A DNA stretch of 35,565 nucleotides from Candidatus Poribacteria bacterium (lineage in GTDB: Bacteria; Poribacteria; WGA-4E; WGA-3G): NCBI GenBank assembly GCA_026706025.1, contig JAPOZO010000082.1, positions 1 to 35,565 of the forward strand, in the 5' to 3' direction. A program made the translations under genes and the position numbers. The notes below the pieces were generated by a model. That model ran no database searches and was not told the DNA's origin. It saw only the letters and a program-made list of their open reading frames with translations. The first letter of the stretch is position 1, and each line of letters starts with the position of its first letter. This document shows positions 1 to 6,578 of the stretch, piece by piece.

Positions 1-857
1 ACCTTTGCCCCGTTCGCTTCCAAGCGGTCAGCGAATTCACTTGCTTGTGCGCGGGCGCGTGTGACAAGAATTCGTTTCCCGAAAAGCGGTTTAGTATCAA
101 ACCATCGGAGATGCTGGCGTAGCCGGTTCACCTCCCCGACAACGATAACAGCGGGACTTTCGAGTTGGACTGCCGCCACCTTTGACACAATATCGGCGAG
201 GGTGCCTTGGACGACTCGCTGTTGCGGTGTTGTGCCAACACGCACTAAACTAACAGGTGTTGCCGGATGCCTACCGTGTGTTACCAATCGTTCCACAATC
301 TGGCGGAGGTGCGCGACCCCCATATAGACGACAAGCGTGTCTACCGCAGTGGCGAGTTGTTCCCAATTGATATTTGAATCTGATCGCAGTGCGGCGGAAT
401 GTCCGGTCACAAACGCGACCGATGATGCGTAATCCCGGTGCGTGACGGGAATACCTGCATAAGCGGATGCGGCAATCGCAGAGGTGATACCGGGAACTAT
501 TTCAAATGGAATGCCTGCTTTGGTGAGTGCCATCGCCTCTTCGCCGCCACGCCCAAAGATATACGGATCTCCACCCTTGAGGCGGACGACAATTTTACCG
601 GCTTTTGCGTGTTTAACAAGTAACTGATTGAGTTCGGTCTGGCGTGTCGCTCGGATTCTTGGGTCGGGTGCCTTGATTTTTTCGGTGTGTGTGGGACAGT
701 GTTCCAATAACGCATCGTTCAACAACAGATCATAGATGACGACATCGGCGCGCTGAAGGCACTCGACACCTTTAAGTGTGATCAAATTTTTATCACCAGG
801 ACCGGCACCTACGATGTAGACGATACCTGTAAGTAGTTTATTCAGAGACGCGTTCAT
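1..857 (-). CDS. cobA/hemD: Uroporphyrinogen-III C-methyltransferase / uroporphyrinogen-III synthase fusion, 3' end outside window
   Basis: The reading frame is open from an ATG at 857 to the left edge (about 285 residues visible). Residues ~10-250 are a SUMT/CobA tetrapyrrole methylase: 'IVYIVGAGPGDKNLITLKG' near the N-terminus, 'VVRLKGGDPYIFGRGGEE' and 'EIVPGITSAIAASAYAGIPV' are the SAM- and substrate-binding signatures. It methylates uroporphyrinogen III at C2 and C7 to make precorrin-2. At about residue 258 a new domain starts with 'FGKRILVTRARAQASEF', the typical start of HemD (hydroxymethylbilane to uroporphyrinogen III). The protein is therefore a CobA-HemD fusion, an arrangement known in other bacteria. 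Its ATG overlaps the hemC stop (ATGA at 854-857), so it is probably translationally coupled to hemC. Only the HemD N-terminus is visible, so the integrity of that domain cannot be judged. Confidence 0.93.
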   Translation of the reverse strand, partial: MNASLNKLLTGIVYIVGAGPGDKNLITLKGVECLQRADVVIYDLLLNDALLEHCPTHTEKIKAPDPRIRATRQTELNQLLVKHAKAGKIVVRLKGGDPYIFGRGGEEAMALTKAGIPFEIVPGITSAIAASAYAGIPVTHRDYASSVAFVTGHSAALRSDSNINWEQLATAVDTLVVYMGVAHLRQIVERLVTHGRHPATPVSLVRVGTTPQQRVVQGTLADIVSKVAAVQLESPAVIVVGEVNRLRQHLRWFDTKPLFGKRILVTRARAQASEFADRLEANGAK

Positions 858-1780
858 CTCAATGCCCCTTGCGTCGTCAGCAATCCAGTTGCACCACCTT
901 CCCGGAGCTTTTCAGCAACAACTTCGCCTAAATGTTCGGCAGCGTTTGGTGCCGCTTTCGCGTTCTTCACAATACGTAGGGCACCTTCTGGATGACAGAC
1001 CACACCGATAAGCGAGAGCTCACCATCAACATGTTTGGCGTACGCACCAATCGGTACTTGGCATCCACCACCGAGGCTTTTCAACACGGACCTTTCAGCG
1101 GTAACTTCTGCCACCGTCTTCTGATCGTTCAGGGGTTCAAGTAGGGTTTCAAGAGCAGTATCGCCTTCACGTGCTTCAATCGCGAGTGCTCCCTGCCCAA
1201 CGGCTGGTACCATCCGCTCCACATCAAAAAATTGTGTGATAACTTCCGGCTTACGGAGACGGTTGATACCGGCAGCGGCAAGGATAATCCCATCAAGCCC
1301 GGTTTCGTGAAGTTTGCGCAACCGCGTATCTATATTGCCTCGGATATCAACGACCTGTAAATCAGGACGTATATGGAGGATTTGTGCTTTTCGACGCGGA
1401 CTCGTGGTGCCAATTGTCGCGCCATTGAGCAAGTCTTCCAAAGGGAGTCCAGAGGCGGTGATGAGGACATCGCGCGGGTCCTCGCGTGTCGGAATAGCGG
1501 CGATGCAAAGCCCTTCGGGTAATTCTGTTGCGAGATCTTTCAAACTATGCACAGCAAGATCAATATCTCCTGCTAAGAGCGCGTTTTCTATCTCTTTGGT
1601 AAAGACCCCTTTGCCGAGTCCAACTAATGAACGGTCTGGAATCGTGTCCCCGGTAGTTTTGATGATCTTGAGATTGACTTCGAGATCGGAGAAAAGGCGT
1701 TCCAACTGATCTTTGACGAATTGTGCCTGCCAAAGTGCGAGTTGACTACCACGGGTGCCAATTACAAGCGAGTTGTGCAT
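854..1780 (-). CDS. hemC: Porphobilinogen deaminase (hydroxymethylbilane synthase)
   Basis: HemC condenses four porphobilinogens into hydroxymethylbilane in the cytoplasm, using a covalently bound dipyrromethane cofactor. The 308-residue protein has the usual family length and motifs: 'IGTRGSQLALWQA' at the N-terminus, 'VHSLKDLATELP', 'TTSPRRKAQ', and the cofactor-attachment loop 'LGGGCQVPIGAYA' with the cysteine at residue 240. I place the start at the ATG at 1780. A TTG sits one codon upstream, but the AGGA ribosome-binding site is spaced correctly for the ATG. It lies about 70 bases downstream of hemA, and its stop overlaps the start of the cobA/hemD fusion by 4 bases (ATGA), so hemA-hemC-cobA/hemD is almost certainly one operon. 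Confidence 0.97.
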   Translation of the reverse strand: MHNSLVIGTRGSQLALWQAQFVKDQLERLFSDLEVNLKIIKTTGDTIPDRSLVGLGKGVFTKEIENALLAGDIDLAVHSLKDLATELPEGLCIAAIPTREDPRDVLITASGLPLEDLLNGATIGTTSPRRKAQILHIRPDLQVVDIRGNIDTRLRKLHETGLDGIILAAAGINRLRKPEVITQFFDVERMVPAVGQGALAIEAREGDTALETLLEPLNDQKTVAEVTAERSVLKSLGGGCQVPIGAYAKHVDGELSLIGVVCHPEGALRIVKNAKAAPNAAEHLGEVVAEKLREGGATGLLTTQGALR

Positions 1781-1851
1781 CAAATGTCCTTTTTTCCCGA
1801 TGTCAAAAACGGGGCTGGCGTGAAGTTATGCTGCTCTTGACGGAATTCACC

Positions 1852-3153
1852 CTACATATCTGAGTTATCATCGTTAACATCCAAGGCAAACAATTCTTGC
1901 AAGGCTTGGATGTACTGCCCGTGATCGGCATCTCCATCGTTGACAGCATAGCGAAGATTTTGCATGGGGTGGTGGAGCAGTTTTTTGACAATTGCCTGCG
2001 TCATAGAGGCGATGGCTTCCTCTTGCTCGTCGGAGAGTGTTGCTTTATAGAAACAGGCTTGCAATTCAGTGTCAGCGATCTCTCGAAACTGTTGATGGAG
2101 TGCCTTAATAGTGGGGTTGACCTGAAAGACTTGCAATTGGTCGTAGAACCGCTTTGCTTCTTCGGCGACAATCTGTTCGGCGCGGGTCGCTTCTTGTTGC
2201 CGATCCTTGAGATTGGAGGCGACAACGGCTTCAAGGTCATCAATATTGTAAAGGAAAGCGTGATCAATCTTACTCACGTCCGGTTCTATATCGCGTGGCA
2301 CAGCGATGTCAATAAGAAACATATACCGGTGTCTGCGTTTCCGCATGATGTTAGCGAGCGGACGGCGTTTGATGAGATAATCGGGGGCATCGGTAGAACT
2401 AATGACGATGTCGGCATCAATGAGAAAACCGAGATCGCTATCATAAGCGATAGGTGTACCCTTAAATTTCTCGGCGACTTTGACAGCACGTTCATAAGTG
2501 CGATTGGCAACAATTACGTTAGAAACACCATTTGCAACGAGATGCTTCGCGGTAAGTTCACTCATTTCACCCGCACCGACAATCGCAACAGTTTTGCCTT
2601 CAAGGGTATTGAAAATCTTTTTGGCGAGTTCAACGGCGGCGTAACTAATAGAAACGGCACCGGCAGCGATAGTCGTTTCGGAACGGATGCGTTTACCGAC
2701 GCTAAAGGCTTTAGTAAAAAGACGGTTAAGAATTGTCCCAGCACCGCCCGCTTCCCGCGATGCATCGTAAGCCTCTTTGACTTGACCCAATATTTGGGAC
2801 TCACCGACTACCATAGAATCAAGACTTGCGGTTACTCTGAAAAGATGCCGGATTGTCTCCAAGTTATGATGGAGATACGTCCATTTCTTAAGTGATTCCA
2901 CTCCGATCTGGTGATAGCGGGAAAGGAATTCAGCCAGAATTTTGGCAGCGGTATCAGCGTTTCGTACTGCGTTCGCAACAGCATAGATCTCTACCCGATT
3001 ACAGGTAGAGAGAATTACTGCCTCTTGCACCTGATCAGATTCACGAAAGTGCTGGAGAGATTCTATAATTTGTGCTTCGGAAAACGCCAGTTTTTCCCTG
3101 AATTCAATCGGGGCGACATGATGGCTCGTTCCGATGGAGACGATCTGGTTCAT
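1852..3153 (-). CDS. hemA: Glutamyl-tRNA reductase
   Basis: HemA reduces glutamyl-tRNA(Glu) to glutamate-1-semialdehyde with NADPH, the first committed step of C5 tetrapyrrole synthesis. The 433-residue product has the full domain order: catalytic N-domain with 'ILSTCNRVEIYA' (catalytic Cys51), 'SMVVGESQILGQVKEAY', the NADPH-binding 'VAIVGAGEMSELTAKHL', and a C-terminal helical dimerisation domain. The ATG at 3153 gives the conserved start 'MNQIVSIGTSHHVAPIEFRE'. An in-frame TTG at 3165 would add four residues; AGAGGA lies unusually close to the ATG, so the start is not fully certain. A consensus sigma-70 promoter ends about 50 bases upstream. HemA commonly partners the GSA aminotransferase, which is encoded about 7 kb upstream in the same cluster. 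Confidence 0.96.
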   Translation of the reverse strand: MNQIVSIGTSHHVAPIEFREKLAFSEAQIIESLQHFRESDQVQEAVILSTCNRVEIYAVANAVRNADTAAKILAEFLSRYHQIGVESLKKWTYLHHNLETIRHLFRVTASLDSMVVGESQILGQVKEAYDASREAGGAGTILNRLFTKAFSVGKRIRSETTIAAGAVSISYAAVELAKKIFNTLEGKTVAIVGAGEMSELTAKHLVANGVSNVIVANRTYERAVKVAEKFKGTPIAYDSDLGFLIDADIVISSTDAPDYLIKRRPLANIMRKRRHRYMFLIDIAVPRDIEPDVSKIDHAFLYNIDDLEAVVASNLKDRQQEATRAEQIVAEEAKRFYDQLQVFQVNPTIKALHQQFREIADTELQACFYKATLSDEQEEAIASMTQAIVKKLLHHPMQNLRYAVNDGDADHGQYIQALQELFALDVNDDNSDM

Positions 3154-3204
3154 TCCTCTAACCAAAAGATCTAAAAACTGAAATGTTGTTTATACGTTTC
3201 GTAA

Positions 3205-3233
3205 ATTATATCACATATCGGCTATTGTGTCAA
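3205..3233 (-). promoter_or_regulatory. Consensus sigma-70 promoter for hemA operon
   Basis: On the minus strand TTGACA (3233-3228) is followed by exactly 17 bases and TATAAT (3210-3205), a perfect match in both hexamers and spacing. Predicted initiation is near 3198, giving a leader of about 45 bases before the hemA ATG at 3153. No operator or riboswitch-like structure was recognised in that leader. The promoter implies that hemA-hemC-cobA/hemD can be transcribed separately from the genes upstream. Confidence 0.85.
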
Positions 3234-3282
3234 ATTTGGAAGTTGCGCAGTCGCGATTCAAAACGGCTGCTACGTAAGAAAA

Positions 3283-4125
3283 CTACCGATACGTATGCAT
3301 GCTGTCTAAAAAGAGATCAACGCCGACGTAAGTACAAAGGACAGCAACAAAACCGATGATAGCGGCATAAGCCGCCCGTCGTCCGTGCCACCCCCAGAAT
3401 TGACGAAGACCGATCTGGAGCACATAGATAAACCATGTCATGAGGGTGGAAATTACTTTCGCATCAAGCCATCTCCACGGGACATCTCGGATATACTGGG
3501 TCCAGAGACTCCCAACAATAACCCCCATCGTGAGCAGAATCACGCCGAGAATTGTGCAACGGTACCCAAGTTCATCAGAAACACCGAGAGAAGGGAGGAG
3601 ATTGTCAAGAAGTGTGTCCGTTTTTTTACGGATTTTCCGCTCGGCTATCAAATACATCAATCCAAATCCAAATGCAGCAATGAACGCGGCGTAGCCAAGA
3701 AAAATGAGGGAGGTGTGCGCCAAAAGCCAATAGTTCTGTAGCGGTTCCGGGAGCGCAGCAGTGTGTGTCGCGAAACTATATGAGATCAGGATGGCAATAA
3801 AGGCGACAGGCATCACAAAACTGCCGAGTGTGCGGAGATGCGTCAGACGCACGATGATGAGATAGATCAGTGTGATTGCCCAAGCGAAGAAAGCAGTGGA
3901 GTCGGTCCAGTGCGTCATCGGAAAATGCCCTTGCGTTAACCACCATAAGGCAATAAAGAGGCTCAGAAAAGCGAAACCGATACTGGTTCCCCAAAAAGCG
4001 ATTCGCTCAATCGTTGGACGGATGATAGCCGCTTCGCTCCGGTTACTGATAGCCAACGAGAGCGTCTGAAAAATGCTTGCGGCTAAGTATATGAGAAGGG
4101 TAACGAGAAAAAGAAAATTGATCAT
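3283..4125 (-). CDS. CcsA/HemX-family membrane protein (cytochrome c assembly type)
   Basis: A 280-residue polytopic membrane protein with about eight hydrophobic segments. The C-terminal half carries the family signature: 'LLAHTSLIFLGYAAF', then 'GVIVGSLWTQYIRDVPWRWLD' (degenerate WWD-like loop), then 'RRAAYAAIIGF', ending in an HTY motif. CcsA proteins handle haem for cytochrome c maturation; HemX, the Bacillus relative in hemAXCDBL operons, modulates HemA level. Its position directly upstream of hemA matches the HemX/HemA pairing, so HemX-like is as likely as CcsA. I use the ATG at 4125. A GTG at 4155 would add ten residues, but that codon falls in a dispersed repeat; neither start has a clear ribosome-binding site. 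Confidence 0.85.
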   Translation of the reverse strand: MINFLFLVTLLIYLAASIFQTLSLAISNRSEAAIIRPTIERIAFWGTSIGFAFLSLFIALWWLTQGHFPMTHWTDSTAFFAWAITLIYLIIVRLTHLRTLGSFVMPVAFIAILISYSFATHTAALPEPLQNYWLLAHTSLIFLGYAAFIAAFGFGLMYLIAERKIRKKTDTLLDNLLPSLGVSDELGYRCTILGVILLTMGVIVGSLWTQYIRDVPWRWLDAKVISTLMTWFIYVLQIGLRQFWGWHGRRAAYAAIIGFVAVLCTYVGVDLFLDSMHTYR

Positions 4126-4148
4126 ACGCCGTGTTTTTCGAGAGACTA

Positions 4149-4164
4149 TTCTCACTGCGAAGCA
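4149..4164. repeat. Dispersed 16-bp repeat TTCTCACTGCGAAGCA
   Basis: The same 15-16 bases recur at 10357-10372 (one change) and as an inverted pair at 11798-11838. This solo copy lies between the Uma2 gene stop and the ATG of the CcsA/HemX-like gene. Confidence 0.75.
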
Positions 4165-4200
4165 ACATAGCAGTCGGATATGCCTCTCCGTTAGTGTTGT

Positions 4201-5064
4201 TCATTCGCTTTCATTTTCGCTATTGGCGAGTTGTGCCTGGAGACGTTCTAACTCGACTTCTATTGCCTGTCGTCTTTCGGATTCTTCTCTGGCGCGTCTT
4301 TCTGCCGCTTGCCGTTGTTCTGCTTCTTCTCTGGTGCGTCTTTCCGCGGCTTGCCGCTGTTCCGCTTCCCCTGCTACCCGTTCTTCTGCTGCCACCCGTA
4401 GGTGATGTTCCTCCATGGAAGTTGTAATAGCGGTGCCATCGGGGAGATACGGACGCAAAAGCCGCAGCTCCCACGCCTCATGAAGCTCCCACCGAAAATA
4501 AAGGTTTAACGACGCACTGAACAAACCATCATCAGCCTCTTCTTCAATCTCAACGATGTCGCCCAAGGCATCTCGCCGCCACCCCCGAAATTCTATGGGG
4601 CGATTCATATCGGGTTGATGAATAAAATACTCCGCAACCCCTATATCTCGTAGATACACCTCAACTTTTTCATGCCGATCCTGAGACGCTGTTGCATCTG
4701 AAAGGAACTCAAAAACTGCTGTAGGGACGGTACCTTCTGCCCAGGTATAAAAACTTCTTCGTAAGGGAAGTTTCGCAGCACCCAAGACAACATAAACGTC
4801 TGCCCCCACGACCTTTCTGATATCGCCTTCGCGGTAGTAGATAAAATTATCCATACTGACATGAATATGCGGGTGCGTGTGAAAATATCGTAAGAACTGG
4901 TCAAATAAACTCTGCATCTGCATCCCGTGAAATTCGCCTGCTGGCATAGGGTTTTCGTCCTCGGAAGGGTAGCCTTCAATATAAGTGGTAGGTTTTCCGA
5001 CCGCTTTTGGGAAGACAGGCATGTATTTTCTTTGCTTCAATTCAAAATCGCTTAGCGTATTCAT
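4201..5064 (-). CDS. Uma2 (DUF820)-family putative endonuclease with coiled-coil tail
   Basis: The 287-residue protein has a Uma2-type PD-(D/E)XK-like core at residues ~30-200: 'MDNFIYYREGDIRKVVGADVYVVLG' contains the family's conserved D, followed by 'AVFEFLSDATASQDRHEKVEVY' and 'GVAEYFIHQPD'. Uma2 proteins are abundant in cyanobacteria and other phyla; biological function is unknown. Residues ~215-287 are a highly charged Glu/Arg/Ala heptad stretch with repeats such as 'EAEQRQAAERRTREE', predicted to be a coiled coil. I choose the ATG at 5064 because GGAAG precedes it; the frame stays open 23 codons further upstream. A separate sigma-70 promoter lies about 115 bases upstream. It has no obvious link to tetrapyrrole synthesis and looks like an insertion into the cluster. 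Confidence 0.85.
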   Translation of the reverse strand: MNTLSDFELKQRKYMPVFPKAVGKPTTYIEGYPSEDENPMPAGEFHGMQMQSLFDQFLRYFHTHPHIHVSMDNFIYYREGDIRKVVGADVYVVLGAAKLPLRRSFYTWAEGTVPTAVFEFLSDATASQDRHEKVEVYLRDIGVAEYFIHQPDMNRPIEFRGWRRDALGDIVEIEEEADDGLFSASLNLYFRWELHEAWELRLLRPYLPDGTAITTSMEEHHLRVAAEERVAGEAEQRQAAERRTREEAEQRQAAERRAREESERRQAIEVELERLQAQLANSENESE

Positions 5065-5178
5065 AATTTTCTTCCTTCGCCTATAAGAACAGAAATGTTC
5101 CTCATCCGCGTGCGGTGGCAAAGCCGTTCGCAACTGTTTTGCAAGTTTGAAAAAAGCGCGCTTTTTCGTTTTCGTGCA

Positions 5179-5207
5179 ATTTTATCAACCCTCGTTCGCT
5201 TTGTCAA
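5179..5207 (-). promoter_or_regulatory. Sigma-70 promoter for the Uma2 gene
   Basis: Minus-strand TTGACA (5207-5202), 17-base spacer, TAAAAT (5184-5179). It overlaps the stop codon (5185-5187) of the upstream precorrin-2 dehydrogenase gene and sits about 115 bases before the Uma2 ATG. This gives Uma2 its own transcription start inside the cluster. Confidence 0.75.
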
Positions 5208-6357
5208 GTCGTTTAGAGGTAAAGGCGTTGGCGCGTTCCAATCTACCGTGCCGAACCCAGTTGAAAAGGCATTCAGCAGAACACCCAAGGTTTGTGAGAC
5301 CGAGACAGCATGTTGTAGGAGGGGTTTGTAACCCCGATACCGAATCTTCAACGTTGTTGATAAGCGTTTCAAAGAAGTCGGCGCGTTTTTTAGGCGTTGG
5401 AAAAGCCTTGAGAATCTCAGAACGTCGCGTCCCAAGGAATTCAATAAATGCACCGTAGCCATTGTTTTCAAACTGGTTCGCGAGTCTCTTATGAAGCCGT
5501 CTCGCTCTGTCAATGTGTTTGCCGTTTCGAGTCGATACACTAATTATCAGATTGTCATCTATCACGAGATCAGGGGTGAAGTGGGTACCAGCACTCGGTT
5601 CATCAAGATATTCCCGAATGGATGCAGTTTCACTCTCACAAGATACGTCTACCTCTGAAAACTTGTCTGCGATCACAAGGAACGCATCTTCAAGGTGCTG
5701 CGGTTTCATTTCGTCCGGTGTCAGAGAGACAACAGAGGCACCACATCGGTTTAGCAGGGAGATACGGCGTTCAACCTCCGGCGTTTCCTGCTCACACAAG
5801 ACAACACACGTGCGATTTTCCAGTAGCAGATAGACAGGATAAGGCAGCCCTTGATTCTCAATCGGCACCGGTTTTCCATCTTCATATCCGAGTGTGTATA
5901 ATGAAGAAGCAGGCAGGAGCTCTTCAAAATGTTCACGGATGCGGCGACTCGTCGCGGGGCTTTTACCACTCGTGGAGATGCTGAGCATTAACTGGCCATC
6001 CGTTACAACAGAAGCGGCGGCGAAGGTGCATTGTGGGATAACATCAACGACATTGACCAAGCGAATCTTGTTTTTTTCGTGCGCTTCTGTGAAGACAGCA
6101 CTGTTAATAGCAGTGAAATCGGTGGCAGCACAAACGAGGAAATAGCCGCGCGTGTCCCCTGCCTTCAGTTGCCGTTTGTGCCAGCGAATCGTGCCGATCT
6201 GTGCAAGGTAGGTCAGCAATTCGGTTGCATCAGGACTAATCACAGTAACATCGCCACCACTGATAAGCATAGCGACGACTTTCCGCTCAGCAACGGTCCC
6301 GCCACCGACAACGAGGCATTCCCGGTCTTGAAGGTTTATGTGTGCAGGATAAAACAT
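5185..6357 (-). CDS. Precorrin-2 dehydrogenase / sirohydrochlorin ferrochelatase with duplicated domain
   Basis: Residues 1-150 are a Met8/CysG-N siroheme synthase domain: 'CLVVGGGTVAERKV' is the NAD-binding glycine motif, followed by 'NVVDVIPQCTFAAASVV' and 'LSISTSGKSPATSRRIREH'. It would oxidise precorrin-2 to sirohydrochlorin and may insert iron. Residues ~170-330 repeat the same fold in degenerate form: 'YPVYLLLENRTCVVLCEQE' aligns with the N-terminal 'YPAHINLQDRECLVVGGG' but lacks the GGG motif, 'FLVIADKFSEVD' matches 'FLVCAATDFTAIN', and 'LIISVSTRNGKHIDRARRL' matches the first copy's ISTSGKSP segment. The last ~55 residues look unlike either domain and contain a palindromic repeat, so they may be read-through into repeat DNA. 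The normal family length is ~200 residues. The ATG at 6357 lacks a clear ribosome-binding site. Confidence 0.88.
   Translation of the reverse strand: MFYPAHINLQDRECLVVGGGTVAERKVVAMLISGGDVTVISPDATELLTYLAQIGTIRWHKRQLKAGDTRGYFLVCAATDFTAINSAVFTEAHEKNKIRLVNVVDVIPQCTFAAASVVTDGQLMLSISTSGKSPATSRRIREHFEELLPASSLYTLGYEDGKPVPIENQGLPYPVYLLLENRTCVVLCEQETPEVERRISLLNRCGASVVSLTPDEMKPQHLEDAFLVIADKFSEVDVSCESETASIREYLDEPSAGTHFTPDLVIDDNLIISVSTRNGKHIDRARRLHKRLANQFENNGYGAFIEFLGTRRSEILKAFPTPKKRADFFETLINNVEDSVSGLQTPPTTCCLGLTNLGCSAECLFNWVRHGRLERANAFTSKRLDKANEG
5315..5340. repeat. Palindromic repeat inside precorrin-2 dehydrogenase C-terminus
   Basis: GGGGTT (5321-5326) and AACCCC (5330-5335) form a short stem within a GTAGG...GATAC frame. 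It resembles the perfect palindrome at 23635-23661. Translated in the gene's frame it yields 'VSGLQTPPT', the start of the unusual C-terminal extension. Confidence 0.55.
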
Positions 6358-6398
6358 TTTTTAATGGTTGTCAGTCGTCGGTTAACAGTTAAAATAGA

Positions 6399-6501
6399 TG
6401 GGACTTACGCATTTTCTCTTAAAGTCCCCCTGATAAGGGGGATTTAGGGGGTTAAAAATAGAAAAATTCCGTGCTATCCGTTAGATTTGTGTAAGTTCTA
6501 A
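6399..6501. mobile_element. MITE-like element with imperfect terminal inverted repeats
   Basis: The ends TGGGACTTACGCA (6399-6411) and TGTGTAAGTTCTA (6489-6501) match as inverted repeats at 10 of 13 positions. Inside are a CCCCCT-GATA-AGGGGG hairpin (6426-6441) and a further GGGGG run. There is no coding capacity in the ~100 bp. No clean target-site duplication was identified, so the mobile-element call is tentative. The element accounts for most of the gap between the WD40 gene and the precorrin-2 dehydrogenase gene. Confidence 0.5.
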
Positions 6502-6578
6502 TAAAGCACATATCCGATGCAATTTAAAGGCAACGTTTTCTAATATCCTCAATCAATGTGCCTTGATAGAAGAAGACT

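Noticed and set aside
1897-2895. Long plus-strand frame (332 codons) opposite hemA
   Set aside because: It lies entirely inside hemA on the opposite strand and shows no recognisable motifs; hemA is unambiguous.
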